From: Stakelama pacifica
GTDB taxonomy: Bacteria; Pseudomonadota; Alphaproteobacteria; Sphingomonadales; Sphingomonadaceae
DNA: 64,000 nt
Assembly (NCBI RefSeq): GCF_004361835.1
Contig: NZ_SNWD01000002.1
Location: 372,001-436,000 of the forward strand
Reading direction: 5' to 3'
This document shows positions 9,217 through 16,960 of the stretch, one piece after another (position 1 is the stretch's first letter; every line of letters begins with the position of its first letter). Below the pieces are notes generated by a model. That model did no database searches. It saw only the letters and a list, made by a program, of their open reading frames with translations, and was not told where the DNA came from. Position numbers and translations under genes: made by a program.

Positions 9217-10331
9217 AGCCGCTCGCCGGGATTCGCGTGGTCGAGCTTGCCCGCATCCTTGCCGGGCCATGGTGCGGGCAGCTGCTTGCCGATCTGGGGG
9301 CGGAGGTCATCAAGGTCGAGCGGCCCGGTGCGGGCGACGATACGCGCCATTGGGGGCCGCCCTTTCTGCACGATGCGGAGGGCGGGAATCTCGACGCTGC
9401 CTATTATCATTCGACCAATCGTGGGAAACAATCGCGCGCGATCGACATCACCACAGCGGAAGGACAGGCGGAAATCCGGGCGCTGGTCGCCGATGCCGAT
9501 GTCGTCATCGAAAATTACAAGGTCGGGGGCCTGAAGAAATACGGCCTCGACCATGACAGCCTGACCGCGATCAATCCGCGCCTGATCACCTGTTCGATCA
9601 CCGGTTTCGGCCAGACCGGCCCCTATGCCCATCGCGCGGGCTATGACTTCATCATTCAGGGGATGGGCGGGATCATGAGCCTGACCGGGGAGCCGGACGG
9701 GCCACCGCAAAAGGCAGGAATCGCCTATGCCGATATCTTTACCGGCGTCTATTCGGCGGTCGCGATCCTTGCGGCGCTGCGTCGGCGCGATGTCGAGGGG
9801 GTGGGCGCGCATATCGACATGGCGCTGCTCGATACGCAGGTCGCGGTGCTCGCCAATCAGGCGCTGAACTGGATGGCGAGCGGCAATGTGCCGTATCGGA
9901 TGGGCAACGGCCACGCCAATCTCGCCCCGTATCAGGCGTTCGAGACGAGCGACGGTGCCCTCATCATCGCAGTCGGCAATGACTCCCAGTTCGGCAAATT
10001 ATGCACGATTCTGAATCTGCCGCTTGCCCATGATCCGCGGTTTGCCACCAACCCGGCGCGGGTTTCGAACCGCGGCGAACTGATTCCCATTCTTGCGAAA
10101 GCGATCGAATCCTGGCGCAAGGCAGACCTTGCCGCCGCGCTGGAAAAAAGCGGGGTTCCGGCGGGACCGATCAACAATGTCGCCGAAGTGTTCGCCGACC
10201 CGCAGGTAGTCGCGCGCGGAATGCGCGTCGCGCCCGGCGGCCTTCCCGGCGTGGCCAGCCCGATCACCATCGACGGAAACCGCATGGTCGCCGATACGCC
10301 CAGCCCGCCGCGTGCCGCCAACGATGCGTAA
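9213..10331 (+). CDS. Family III (CaiB/BaiF) CoA-transferase, possibly glutarate-specific
   Basis: 372 residues opening with GIRVVELARILAGPWCGQLLADLGAEVIKVERP, the family III signature. The conserved catalytic aspartate of the family lies in the AHIDMALLDTQVAVL region. With glutaryl-CoA dehydrogenase in the same operon the likely reaction is succinyl-CoA + glutarate to glutaryl-CoA + succinate, as for human SUGCT; this is inferred from context. Translation starts at a GTG (9213) overlapping the Gre-like gene by four bases. Its stop codon is the point where a palindromic element begins. Confidence 0.82.
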   Translation: MKPLAGIRVVELARILAGPWCGQLLADLGAEVIKVERPGAGDDTRHWGPPFLHDAEGGNLDAAYYHSTNRGKQSRAIDITTAEGQAEIRALVADADVVIENYKVGGLKKYGLDHDSLTAINPRLITCSITGFGQTGPYAHRAGYDFIIQGMGGIMSLTGEPDGPPQKAGIAYADIFTGVYSAVAILAALRRRDVEGVGAHIDMALLDTQVAVLANQALNWMASGNVPYRMGNGHANLAPYQAFETSDGALIIAVGNDSQFGKLCTILNLPLAHDPRFATNPARVSNRGELIPILAKAIESWRKADLAAALEKSGVPAGPINNVAEVFADPQVVARGMRVAPGGLPGVASPITIDGNRMVADTPSPPRAANDA

Positions 10332-10502
10332 TACCAAGCTGCACGGATGCCCCCCAGCCGTCATGCCAGCGTAAGCTGGCATCTGCTGCTGGTACACTGC
10401 TCCGTGCTCCCCAAGCCCCCGGAGACCCCAGCTTTCGCTGGGGTGACGACTGGTGGCGAGGATCGCACTACGCGGACATATCCACATCAACGCAGCTTGG
10501 GC
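10331..10502. repeat. MITE-like palindromic element, copy 1
   Basis: Fills the whole gap between the convergent CoA-transferase and DUF72 genes. It has 9-bp terminal inverted repeats (CCAAGCTGC at 10334-10342, GCAGCTTGG at 10492-10500) and two internal hairpins: ATGCCAGC-GTAA-GCTGGCAT (10363-10382) and CCCCAGC-TTTC-GCTGGGG (10426-10443). A second copy in inverted orientation lies at 57514-57697 and matches along most of its length, including the stretch around CCCCAAGCCCCCGGAGACC. No coding potential is seen. The element starts on the last base of the upstream stop codon. Confidence 0.8.
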
Positions 10503-10504
10503 CG

Positions 10505-11302
10505 CTAAAGCCGTTCGAGCAGCGCCTGCGCCGCCGCCGGTGCCTTTTCCTTGAACCCGTTGATCATGAAAACGAAGGTGTCGCGCGGCCGAACGCCGTG
10601 ATCGCCCGTACCGAAAGTCGGGAGGCCCTGCGGCTGATGCCCCTCCGCCCAGCTTTTTGCGCGCGCAGCCCAGTCGTCTAGCGCGGACGGGGCATAGCCC
10701 GCCGCGAACCGCGCTTGCGCATTTTCCAGCCGGGCATAGACGAAATCGCCCGTCACATCGGCGATCGCCGGATAGTCGGCGGAATCGGCATAGACGATCG
10801 CGACGCCCGCATCGCGGCACATCGCGACGAAATCCGGGGTGTGGAAGCTGTCGTTGCGCACCTGCACCGCATGGCGCAGCGCCAGCCCGTCATGGCGATC
10901 GGGGAGCAGTTTCAGGAATGCGCCGAAATCGGCAGCATCGAACTGTTTCGTCGCCATGAACTGCCAGAGGATCGGGCCGAGCTTGTCGCCGAGCTCGGTG
11001 AGGCCCTGTCCCAGAAACGTCTGGATCGATTCGCCTGCTTCGGCGAGCACCTTGCGATTGGTGACATAGCGTGATGCCTTCACCGCGAAGACGAAATCGT
11101 CCGGAACCGTCTTTGCCCATGCAGCGAAGCTCGCCGGTTTTTGCAAGCGGTGATAGGTCGCGTTGATCTCAATCGCAGTGACCGCGCGGCTGGCATATTC
11201 CAGCTCGCGCTTCTGGACCAGATCGGCGGGGTAAAAATTACCGCCGCGCCAGGGCGGATATGTCCAGCCGCCGATCCCGACGCGGATGATTCGCTTGCTC
11301 AT
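10505..11302 (-). CDS. DUF72 family protein (YecE-like)
   Basis: 265 residues with the DUF72 TIM-barrel-like signatures: N-terminal RVGIGGWTYPPWRGGNFYP, then TAIEINATYHRLQKPASFAAWAKTVPDDFVFAVKAS, KLGPILWQFMATKQFD, and near the end DTFVFMINGFKEKAPAAAQALLERL (the F(V)xxNN-type end motif). The function of the family is unknown. I start at the ATG at 11302 (MSKRIIRVGIGG); an in-frame ATG at 11338 would add 12 residues without homology. No obvious ribosome-binding site precedes either start. Confidence 0.85.
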   Translation of the reverse strand: MSKRIIRVGIGGWTYPPWRGGNFYPADLVQKRELEYASRAVTAIEINATYHRLQKPASFAAWAKTVPDDFVFAVKASRYVTNRKVLAEAGESIQTFLGQGLTELGDKLGPILWQFMATKQFDAADFGAFLKLLPDRHDGLALRHAVQVRNDSFHTPDFVAMCRDAGVAIVYADSADYPAIADVTGDFVYARLENAQARFAAGYAPSALDDWAARAKSWAEGHQPQGLPTFGTGDHGVRPRDTFVFMINGFKEKAPAAAQALLERL

Positions 11303-11440
11303 CGGGCGAGTGTAGCCGGTTCGCGCTACAATTGGCATGGCGCGATGAAATCACGCTGCGCTACGCGGCAAGACGCGAATCTGCACATTGGTGCTTCCCA
11401 AGCGGGGCAAAGCGCGCTATCGGGCCGGTCCCACGCATCG

Positions 11441-11516
11441 GGGCGGTTAGCTCAGTTGGTAGAGCATCTCGTTTACACCGAGAGGGTCGGCGGTTCGAGC
11501 CCGTCACCGCCCACCA
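11441..11516 (+). tRNA. tRNA-Val (anticodon UAC)
   Basis: 76 bases that fold into a full cloverleaf. The acceptor stem GGGCGGT pairs with ACCGCCC, the D arm has TAGCTCAGTTGGTAGAGCA, the anticodon stem-loop CTCG-TTTACAC-CGAG gives anticodon TAC, and the T arm contains GGTTCGAGCC. The terminal CCA is encoded. Stands alone between the DUF72 and XRE-regulator genes. Confidence 0.97.
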
Positions 11517-11551
11517 TGCGTTCGGTGCCCCTCCCCGCAGCATCCCGGCCC

Positions 11552-12115
11552 CTATAGCGATCGGACCAGCCGAACCGTCATCGCGATCCATGCCGGGTCG
11601 GTCACGACGATCTGCCGCTGCCCGGCACCAGTGGGTAGCAATTGCAGCCGATCCGCCTCCAGCCCGATCAGTCGGCCAAAGGCAAAGCGGCCGACCGCGC
11701 GCGGCACGAGAACGTCCCGGTTAAGCGCGGTTGCAAAGTCCTGCGGCAACAGGCGGCGGCACCATAGCTCATCACCCGCGCGATAATCGCCGCTCGATCC
11801 GGTAACGGTCACCGCGACCATTTCGGGTTCGACGCGCGGCGCGACCACCATGGCGGGGCGGCGGGGCGCATGGGCCTCGCCATTGTCGAGCACCGCCGCG
11901 ACCGCCAGTTCGGCCTGATCGGGCAGCCTTACCAGATCGGCCGCCTCGACCCCCAGCGCATCGGCGATCCGGTTGAGCCATTTCACCGAAACGGTTCGCG
12001 TTCCCGTTTCCAGCCGCCCGACGGTCTGCGCGGTGGTGGGAGGCACGCAGCGTTTGGCGACATCTTCCAGCGTCAGACCCTTTGCCTTTCGCACATCGCG
12101 GATTGCGGTTATCAT
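11552..12115 (-). CDS. XRE-family regulator with a C-terminal S24/LexA-like domain
   Basis: 187 residues. The N-terminal helix-turn-helix reads DVRKAKGLTLEDVAKRCVPPTTAQTVGRLETGTRTVSVKWLNRIADALG, a classical Cro/CI fold. The C-terminal half (AGDELWCRRLLPQDFATALNRDVLVPRAVGRFAFGRLIG) resembles the S24 signal-peptidase/LexA fold, but I do not see a clear Ser-Lys dyad, so autocleavage is doubtful. The ATG at 12115 is preceded by AAAGGGG; an in-frame ATG at 12160 is less likely. Divergent from the DUF6456 gene across about 100 bases containing a palindrome, consistent with local autoregulation. Confidence 0.8.
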   Translation of the reverse strand: MITAIRDVRKAKGLTLEDVAKRCVPPTTAQTVGRLETGTRTVSVKWLNRIADALGVEAADLVRLPDQAELAVAAVLDNGEAHAPRRPAMVVAPRVEPEMVAVTVTGSSGDYRAGDELWCRRLLPQDFATALNRDVLVPRAVGRFAFGRLIGLEADRLQLLPTGAGQRQIVVTDPAWIAMTVRLVRSL

Positions 12116-12177
12116 TTTCGCCCCTTTTGAACCAGATCGGTTTTTCACTGTCCTACACATAGCGCTTTATGGCAAGC

Positions 12178-12193
12178 CCTGATTCGAATCGGG
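12178..12193. promoter_or_regulatory. Palindrome between the divergent XRE regulator and DUF6456 gene
   Basis: CCTGATTCGAATCGGG has a perfect 10-bp core palindrome (GATTCGAATC, 12181-12190) flanked by two more matching base pairs after one mismatch. It lies 22 bases before the DUF6456 start and 63 bases before the XRE start. This is a plausible operator for the adjacent regulator; no binding evidence exists in the sequence itself. Confidence 0.4.
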
Positions 12194-12214
12194 TGAGCCA
12201 GGAGGATATTCGCC

Positions 12215-12688
12215 ATGCGGCAACTGGAAGAACGCGAATTTCGCGACGGCCGAATCGCCGGACCGCCGAGCGGACGGGGACGCAGCGTTACAGTGAATTT
12301 GAACGAATCGCCGCTCGGCTGGCTGAAGGCGCGCGGGATGATCAGCGATGCGCAATATGAAGCGGGCGAGCGAGTGCGCGCCGATTATGAGACAGCCTCG
12401 CTTGGGCCCTGCGTCACTATGCGCTGGGACAGCGGGCCGCGTGCGCCCGCACGCGGCGCGGCGCCCGACCATGTCGACCCCTCGCATGTCCGGATCGCCG
12501 CGAAGGACCGCTTCGACGGGGCGATTGCGGCAGCCGGGCCGGGCCTGTCGGATATTGTCTGGCGGGTGATCTGCGCCAATGAAACGCTGCCGAACGCCGA
12601 AAAGGCCTTGGGATGGCCGGTGCGTGCGGGGAAGCTGGTGCTGACGCTGGCGCTGGACCGGATCGCCGATTTTTACGGCATTCGCTGA
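12215..12688 (+). CDS. DUF6456 domain protein
   Basis: 157 residues of an alphaproteobacterial family. The conserved part runs ESPLGWLKARGMISDAQYEAGERVRADYETA and ends with an HTH-like helical segment GLSDIVWRVICANETLPNAEKALGWPVRAGKLVLTLALDRIADFYG, where the LGWP.R.GK..L..AL..L..YG pattern is diagnostic. The role is unknown; the C-terminal helices suggest DNA binding. An excellent ribosome-binding site (AGGAGG) lies before the ATG at 12215. Divergent from the XRE regulator, with which it may be functionally paired. Confidence 0.78.
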   Translation: MRQLEEREFRDGRIAGPPSGRGRSVTVNLNESPLGWLKARGMISDAQYEAGERVRADYETASLGPCVTMRWDSGPRAPARGAAPDHVDPSHVRIAAKDRFDGAIAAAGPGLSDIVWRVICANETLPNAEKALGWPVRAGKLVLTLALDRIADFYGIR

Positions 12689-12711
12689 CGATGGCGCAGC
12701 GCCACGAGCGA

Positions 12712-14055
12712 TCAGATCCGACGGATCGTTTGCAGAAAGTCGCGCGCCTGACGCGAAAGTCGGCCGGCACCGTCGTTCAGCTGCGCGGCGATCGCCTGAA
12801 TATCGGCGGCGGCGTCCGAAGCCTCGCGCGTAGCTGCGGCCAGCGCCTCGACATCGTTCTGCGTCGCATCGGCCGAATCCACTGCCTCGCCGACATTTTG
12901 GGCAATCCGCCGCGTGACATGTTCTTCCGCCACCACCGACCGTTCGATTTTCTCGCTATATCGGCTGATCCGTTCGAACGCTGCTTCGACATCAGCATTG
13001 GCGGAGGATACCGCCGCAACCGATCCGCGAATCGAATCGACATGGGTGACGATGGTCGAGGCCGCCCGGCTCGTCTGATTCGACAATTGCTTGATCTCGT
13101 TGGCGACGACGCGAAAGCCCAGCCCCGCATCGCCCGCCCGTGCCGCTTCGATCGTGGCGTTGAGCGACAGCAGGTTCACCTGACGTGCGATATCGCCGAT
13201 CATCGCAATCACGGTGTCGATCGACTGGGCCGATCGGGTGAGATCTTCGGCGCGTTCGGTCACGCGGGCGACAAGCGCCGTCGCGGCCTCGGCCGCCTCG
13301 CGCGCTTCACGCGTGTTGGTTGCGATATCCGAAAGCGCGCGGGCAAGATGCTGACCATCGGCCTCGATCTCGGCGAGATTGGCGCGGCTCTGCGCCCCGG
13401 CGGCTGCGACCGACGATGCGCTTTCGCCCAGCAGCCCGGCACGCTGCGCCGTTGCGCTCGCATTGTCGTGCATTTGCGCCGACAACCGGACAAGCTCTTC
13501 CGCGAGTATCTCCACGTGTCGCTCAAAGCCGCAACTCGCCGTTTCGACGCGCTGGCCACGCTCGGCACGGGCGCGCACCCGTGTCAGTTCCTGTTCGGCG
13601 GTGAGATACAACAGGCGCCGGTTCGCGACGACCGCCCAAAATTCGCCGTTCAGCGTCAGGATCATGCCGTCGCTTCCCCGCGCGCGGCGATAGAGATCGA
13701 TCAGGCCGGAAAGCGGAAGCGTCGCCTCCGCCGCCGGGCAGGGTTTGACGAGGCTGCCCGGTGCCGAACCGTAAGCGGGGTTACGCATCAGTGCATGACC
13801 GAACGGGCTGAGCAGCATACGGCGAACGTCCGAGTCGTAAATGGCCCCGACCGGGCGCCGCTGGCTGTCGAGCACCGGCAGGATGCGCAAATCGCTCTCA
13901 ACCCGGAAATGTTCGGCGGCCTCGATCAGGGGCGTGTCTTCCATCACGAACGGATGGGAGCATTCCGCGCGGGTGATCCAGTCGGGCGGCGCCGAAGGCT
14001 CCGCGGTCGTGGCCGGATCGGCGCGGGGTTCCAGCAGGGTCAGCAGCGCTTGCAT
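12712..14055 (-). CDS. Soluble methyl-accepting chemotaxis-type protein with N-terminal CBS-like domain
   Basis: 447 residues with no membrane segment. Residues 20-150 resemble a CBS pair or related ligand module (EDTPLIEAAEHFRVESDLRILPVLDSQRRPVGAIYDSDVRRMLL). From about 190 a long helical hairpin follows whose tip reads IGDIARQVNLLSLNATIEAARAGDAGLGFRVVANEIKQLSNQTSRAA, the conserved methyl-accepting signalling core that contacts CheA/CheW. No che genes are near, so the partner kinase is unknown. Such cytosolic receptors sense internal ligands such as nucleotides; this is inference. Confidence 0.85.
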   Translation of the reverse strand: MQALLTLLEPRADPATTAEPSAPPDWITRAECSHPFVMEDTPLIEAAEHFRVESDLRILPVLDSQRRPVGAIYDSDVRRMLLSPFGHALMRNPAYGSAPGSLVKPCPAAEATLPLSGLIDLYRRARGSDGMILTLNGEFWAVVANRRLLYLTAEQELTRVRARAERGQRVETASCGFERHVEILAEELVRLSAQMHDNASATAQRAGLLGESASSVAAAGAQSRANLAEIEADGQHLARALSDIATNTREAREAAEAATALVARVTERAEDLTRSAQSIDTVIAMIGDIARQVNLLSLNATIEAARAGDAGLGFRVVANEIKQLSNQTSRAASTIVTHVDSIRGSVAAVSSANADVEAAFERISRYSEKIERSVVAEEHVTRRIAQNVGEAVDSADATQNDVEALAAATREASDAAADIQAIAAQLNDGAGRLSRQARDFLQTIRRI

Positions 14056-14142
14056 GGGCGGTGTCCTGTCAGAACAGGGTAAACAGGTTCTTAGCCGAAA
14101 ATGACAGTTCAGCGAAACGGCGATCTTTTTTCGCGGCGCGGT

Positions 14143-15249
14143 TCAGCGGTTCACCGCTGCCGGTTCGCCGCTGCGTAGCGCATGCGTGCATAATTGCGCC
14201 TCCGGCGTGTCGTCGCCGTCAAGCGCCTGCACCGTGACCCACCCCGCCGCGCGCAGTTCGGCGGCACGGGCCGGATCGGTGCCGATCGGCAGGAACAGGC
14301 GGCGGCGTTCGTCCTGCCCGACGCCAAGCGCCAATATGGCATCGGCATAGAGCGAGAATCCGACCGCAGGCTCTTCGCTGCAGTCGCCACGCAGAATCGT
14401 ATAGGCGCCGCCCCGCCCGATCGGGCCGCGCCCGCCCGACAGGAACAGCGAAAACCCGAACCAGCGTTGATATTCGAAGCCATGCCGCTCGGTCGGATCG
14501 AGCGTGACCGCGACATCGCCGCCCAGCCCCTCCGCAATTGCCGCGAGCCCGTCGAGGCGGCTTGCCAGCGCATCGCCCGATATTGCCCGCAGCTTCGCCA
14601 TGGCCGGTTCGAACGGCCCCGCCGCCGCGATCAGCGGCAGATAGGACGCATCGATAGCGGCAACCCCGGCGGCGTCCTTCGCATCCAGCCGGTCGCGCAG
14701 CGCGGCGAAATCGGCGGCGGTGAGCGTGTCCGCCGCCATGATGTCGATCAGGTCAGGCAATGTGAAGTCGATGGCGATCCCGTCCTCGACACCGGCAGCG
14801 CGGAGCGCCTCGACCGCGAGCGTCACCACTTCGCGCGCGGCGGCGACCGAATCGAGGCCGATCAGCTCGACCCCGATCTGGCGCTGCGCGCGTTCGGGCT
14901 TGAGCTCGGTTGCGCGCAATTTGAGCACCGGCCCGGCATAAGACAGACGGACAGGCCGCGGATGATGGCCCATGCGCGTGGCGGCGATCCGCCCGATCTG
15001 CGCGGTCATATCGGGCCGGATGGCGAGCGTTCGCTGCGACACCGGATCGACGAAGCGCACCGCGTCGCGCGCGCTTCCCGATTTCAGCCGCGCGGCGAAA
15101 CTGTCCTCGAACTCGGCAAGCGGGGGATCGACCTGTTCATAGCCATGGCCGTGCGCGACATCGAGCACCGCGCGTTCCAGCCGCGACGCAGCGCCCGCCA
15201 TCGGCGGCAGCCGGTCATGAAAACCTTCGGGCAGCAATCCGCCGCTCAC
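14143..15249 (-). CDS. hisZ: ATP phosphoribosyltransferase regulatory subunit HisZ
   Basis: Class II aminoacyl-tRNA synthetase-like protein (368 residues) that has lost tRNA charging and regulates the short-form HisG. Motifs inherited from HisRS are visible: LLPEGFHDRLPPMA at the N-terminus, RTLAIRPDMTAQIGRIAATR (motif 2 region) and GRGGAYTILRGDCSEEPAVGFSLYADAIL (motif 3 region). It is much shorter than HisRS and lacks the anticodon-binding domain. A GTG at 15249 is the start, with AAGGGAT upstream. It follows serA by 32 bases, so it is probably expressed with serC-serA. hisG is not in the window. Confidence 0.88.
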   Translation of the reverse strand: MSGGLLPEGFHDRLPPMAGAASRLERAVLDVAHGHGYEQVDPPLAEFEDSFAARLKSGSARDAVRFVDPVSQRTLAIRPDMTAQIGRIAATRMGHHPRPVRLSYAGPVLKLRATELKPERAQRQIGVELIGLDSVAAAREVVTLAVEALRAAGVEDGIAIDFTLPDLIDIMAADTLTAADFAALRDRLDAKDAAGVAAIDASYLPLIAAAGPFEPAMAKLRAISGDALASRLDGLAAIAEGLGGDVAVTLDPTERHGFEYQRWFGFSLFLSGGRGPIGRGGAYTILRGDCSEEPAVGFSLYADAILALGVGQDERRRLFLPIGTDPARAAELRAAGWVTVQALDGDDTPEAQLCTHALRSGEPAAVNR

Positions 15250-15281
15250 CGGTCGATCCCTTTTTGCATGTCAGCCTTTCG

Positions 15282-16859
15282 TCAGAACTCCAGCGCCATC
15301 GCCGTCTTCACGCCGGGAAGCGCGCGTACGGTATCAAGGAACGCCTTGTCCATCTCTCCATCGACCGAAAGGAGCAGGATGGCTTCGCCGCCCGCTTCAC
15401 GACGTCCCAGATGGAAGGTGCCGATATTGACGCCCTTTTCGCCGAGCAGCGAGCCGAGGCGGCCGATAAAGCCGGGCTGATCCGCATTCACGACATAGAG
15501 CATATGGCCCGCGAGATCGGCCTCCACCTGAATGCCGAACAGTTCGACCAGACGCGGCTTGTTATCGCCGAACAGCGTGCCCGCGACCGAGCGCTCGCCG
15601 TCCCTTGTCCGCACGGTGACGCGCAGCAGCGTGTGATAATCGCCCTCGCGATCATGGCGCACCTCACGCACGTCAAGGCCGCGCTCCTTGGCGAGGAACG
15701 GCGCGTTCACCATGTTCACCGTGTCGGTATACGCGCGCATCAGCCCGGCGAGCACCGCACCGGTGATCGGCTTCTGATTGAGCGCGGCGGCATCGCCCTC
15801 CGCCTCGATCGAAACGCCCTGCAATGCGCCATGCGCAAGCTGACCTACCAGCGAACCCAGTTTTTCGGCAAGCGCCATATAGGGTTTGAGGCGCGGTGCC
15901 TCTTCCGCCGACAGGCTGGGCATGTTGAGCGCGTTGGTGACGCCGCCCGACAGCAGGAAGTCGCTCATCTGTTCGGCGACCTGAATCGCGACATTGACCT
16001 GCGCCTCGGTCGTCGATGCGCCGAGATGCGGGGTCGAGATGAAGTTGGGCGTGCCGAACAGCGGGCTTTCCTTCGCCGGTTCGGTGACGAACACGTCGAG
16101 TGCCGCACCGGCGATATGGCCCGAATCGAGCCCTTCCTTCAGCGCCGCCTCATCGACCAGACCGCCGCGTGCGCAATTGATGATGCGAACGCCCTTCTTC
16201 GTCTTGGCGAGATTTTCCTTCGACAGGATATTGCGCGTCTGATCGGTCAGCGGCGTGTGCAGCGTGATGAAATCGGCGCGGGCGAGCAGCGTATCGAGAT
16301 CGACCTTTTCGACGCCCATTTCGATGGCGCGCTCTTCGGTAAGGAACGGATCATAGGCCACGACCTTCATGCGAAGGCCGAGCGCGCGTTCGGCAACGAT
16401 TGAACCGATATTGCCCGCACCGATCAGGCCCAGCGTCTTGGCGGTCAGTTCGACCCCCATGAACCGGTTCTTTTCCCACTTGCCCTGCTGCGTCGAAGCA
16501 TCCGCCTCCGGCAGCTGGCGGGCAAGCGCGAACATCAGCGCGATGGCATGTTCGGCGGTGGTGATCGAATTGCCGAACGGCGTGTTCATCACCACGACAC
16601 CGCGCGAAGATGCGGCGGGAATGTCGACATTGTCGACGCCGATCCCGGCGCGGCCAACCACCTTCAGATTGGTCGCGGCATCGAGGATTTCCTGCGTCAC
16701 CTTGGTCGAGCTGCGAATGGCAAGGCCGTCATAGTTGCCGATGATCGCTTTCAGCTCTTCGGGCGTCTTGCCGGTGATTTCATCGACCTCGACCCCGCGC
16801 GAACGGAAAATCTCGGCGGCTTTGGGGTCCATTTTGTCGGAAATAAGGACTTTGGGCAT
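15282..16859 (-). CDS. serA: D-3-phosphoglycerate dehydrogenase
   Basis: First enzyme of serine synthesis, oxidising 3-phosphoglycerate. 525 residues of the long (type I) form: catalytic and NAD-binding domains (GRAGIGVDNVDIPAAS; LGLIGAGNIGSIVAERALGLRMKV; INCARGGLVDEAAL), then an allosteric substrate-binding domain and a C-terminal ACT domain (MLYVVNADQPGFIGRLGSLLGEKGVNIGTFHLGR), the usual serine-feedback site. The catalytic histidine is in TPHLGASTTEAQ. The ATG at 16859 has AAGGAGG six bases upstream; the in-frame extension to 17045 is only repeat DNA. Downstream of serC, separated by a palindromic repeat. Confidence 0.96.
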   Translation of the reverse strand: MPKVLISDKMDPKAAEIFRSRGVEVDEITGKTPEELKAIIGNYDGLAIRSSTKVTQEILDAATNLKVVGRAGIGVDNVDIPAASSRGVVVMNTPFGNSITTAEHAIALMFALARQLPEADASTQQGKWEKNRFMGVELTAKTLGLIGAGNIGSIVAERALGLRMKVVAYDPFLTEERAIEMGVEKVDLDTLLARADFITLHTPLTDQTRNILSKENLAKTKKGVRIINCARGGLVDEAALKEGLDSGHIAGAALDVFVTEPAKESPLFGTPNFISTPHLGASTTEAQVNVAIQVAEQMSDFLLSGGVTNALNMPSLSAEEAPRLKPYMALAEKLGSLVGQLAHGALQGVSIEAEGDAAALNQKPITGAVLAGLMRAYTDTVNMVNAPFLAKERGLDVREVRHDREGDYHTLLRVTVRTRDGERSVAGTLFGDNKPRLVELFGIQVEADLAGHMLYVVNADQPGFIGRLGSLLGEKGVNIGTFHLGRREAGGEAILLLSVDGEMDKAFLDTVRALPGVKTAMALEF

Positions 16860-16871
16860 AGTTGCCTCCTT

Positions 16872-16951
16872 CGTCGCCCCGGCGCAGGCCGGGGCCGATA
16901 TATTGGGAATTCGAAACGGGGCGGCCCCGGCCTGACGCCGGGGCGACGCAT
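16872..16951. repeat. Inverted CCCCGGC palindromes between serC and serA
   Basis: Two palindromic arms, CCCCGGCGCAGGCCGGGG (16877-16894) and GGCCCCGGCCTGACGCCGGGG (16922-16942), face each other across about 27 bases, giving a long potential stem in the serC-serA transcript. A 23-base block (16872-16894) is identical to 47091-47113 inside truB. It could act as a messenger-stabilising or processing structure like REP sequences; that is inference. Confidence 0.75.
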
Positions 16952-16960
16952 TAATGGCGT

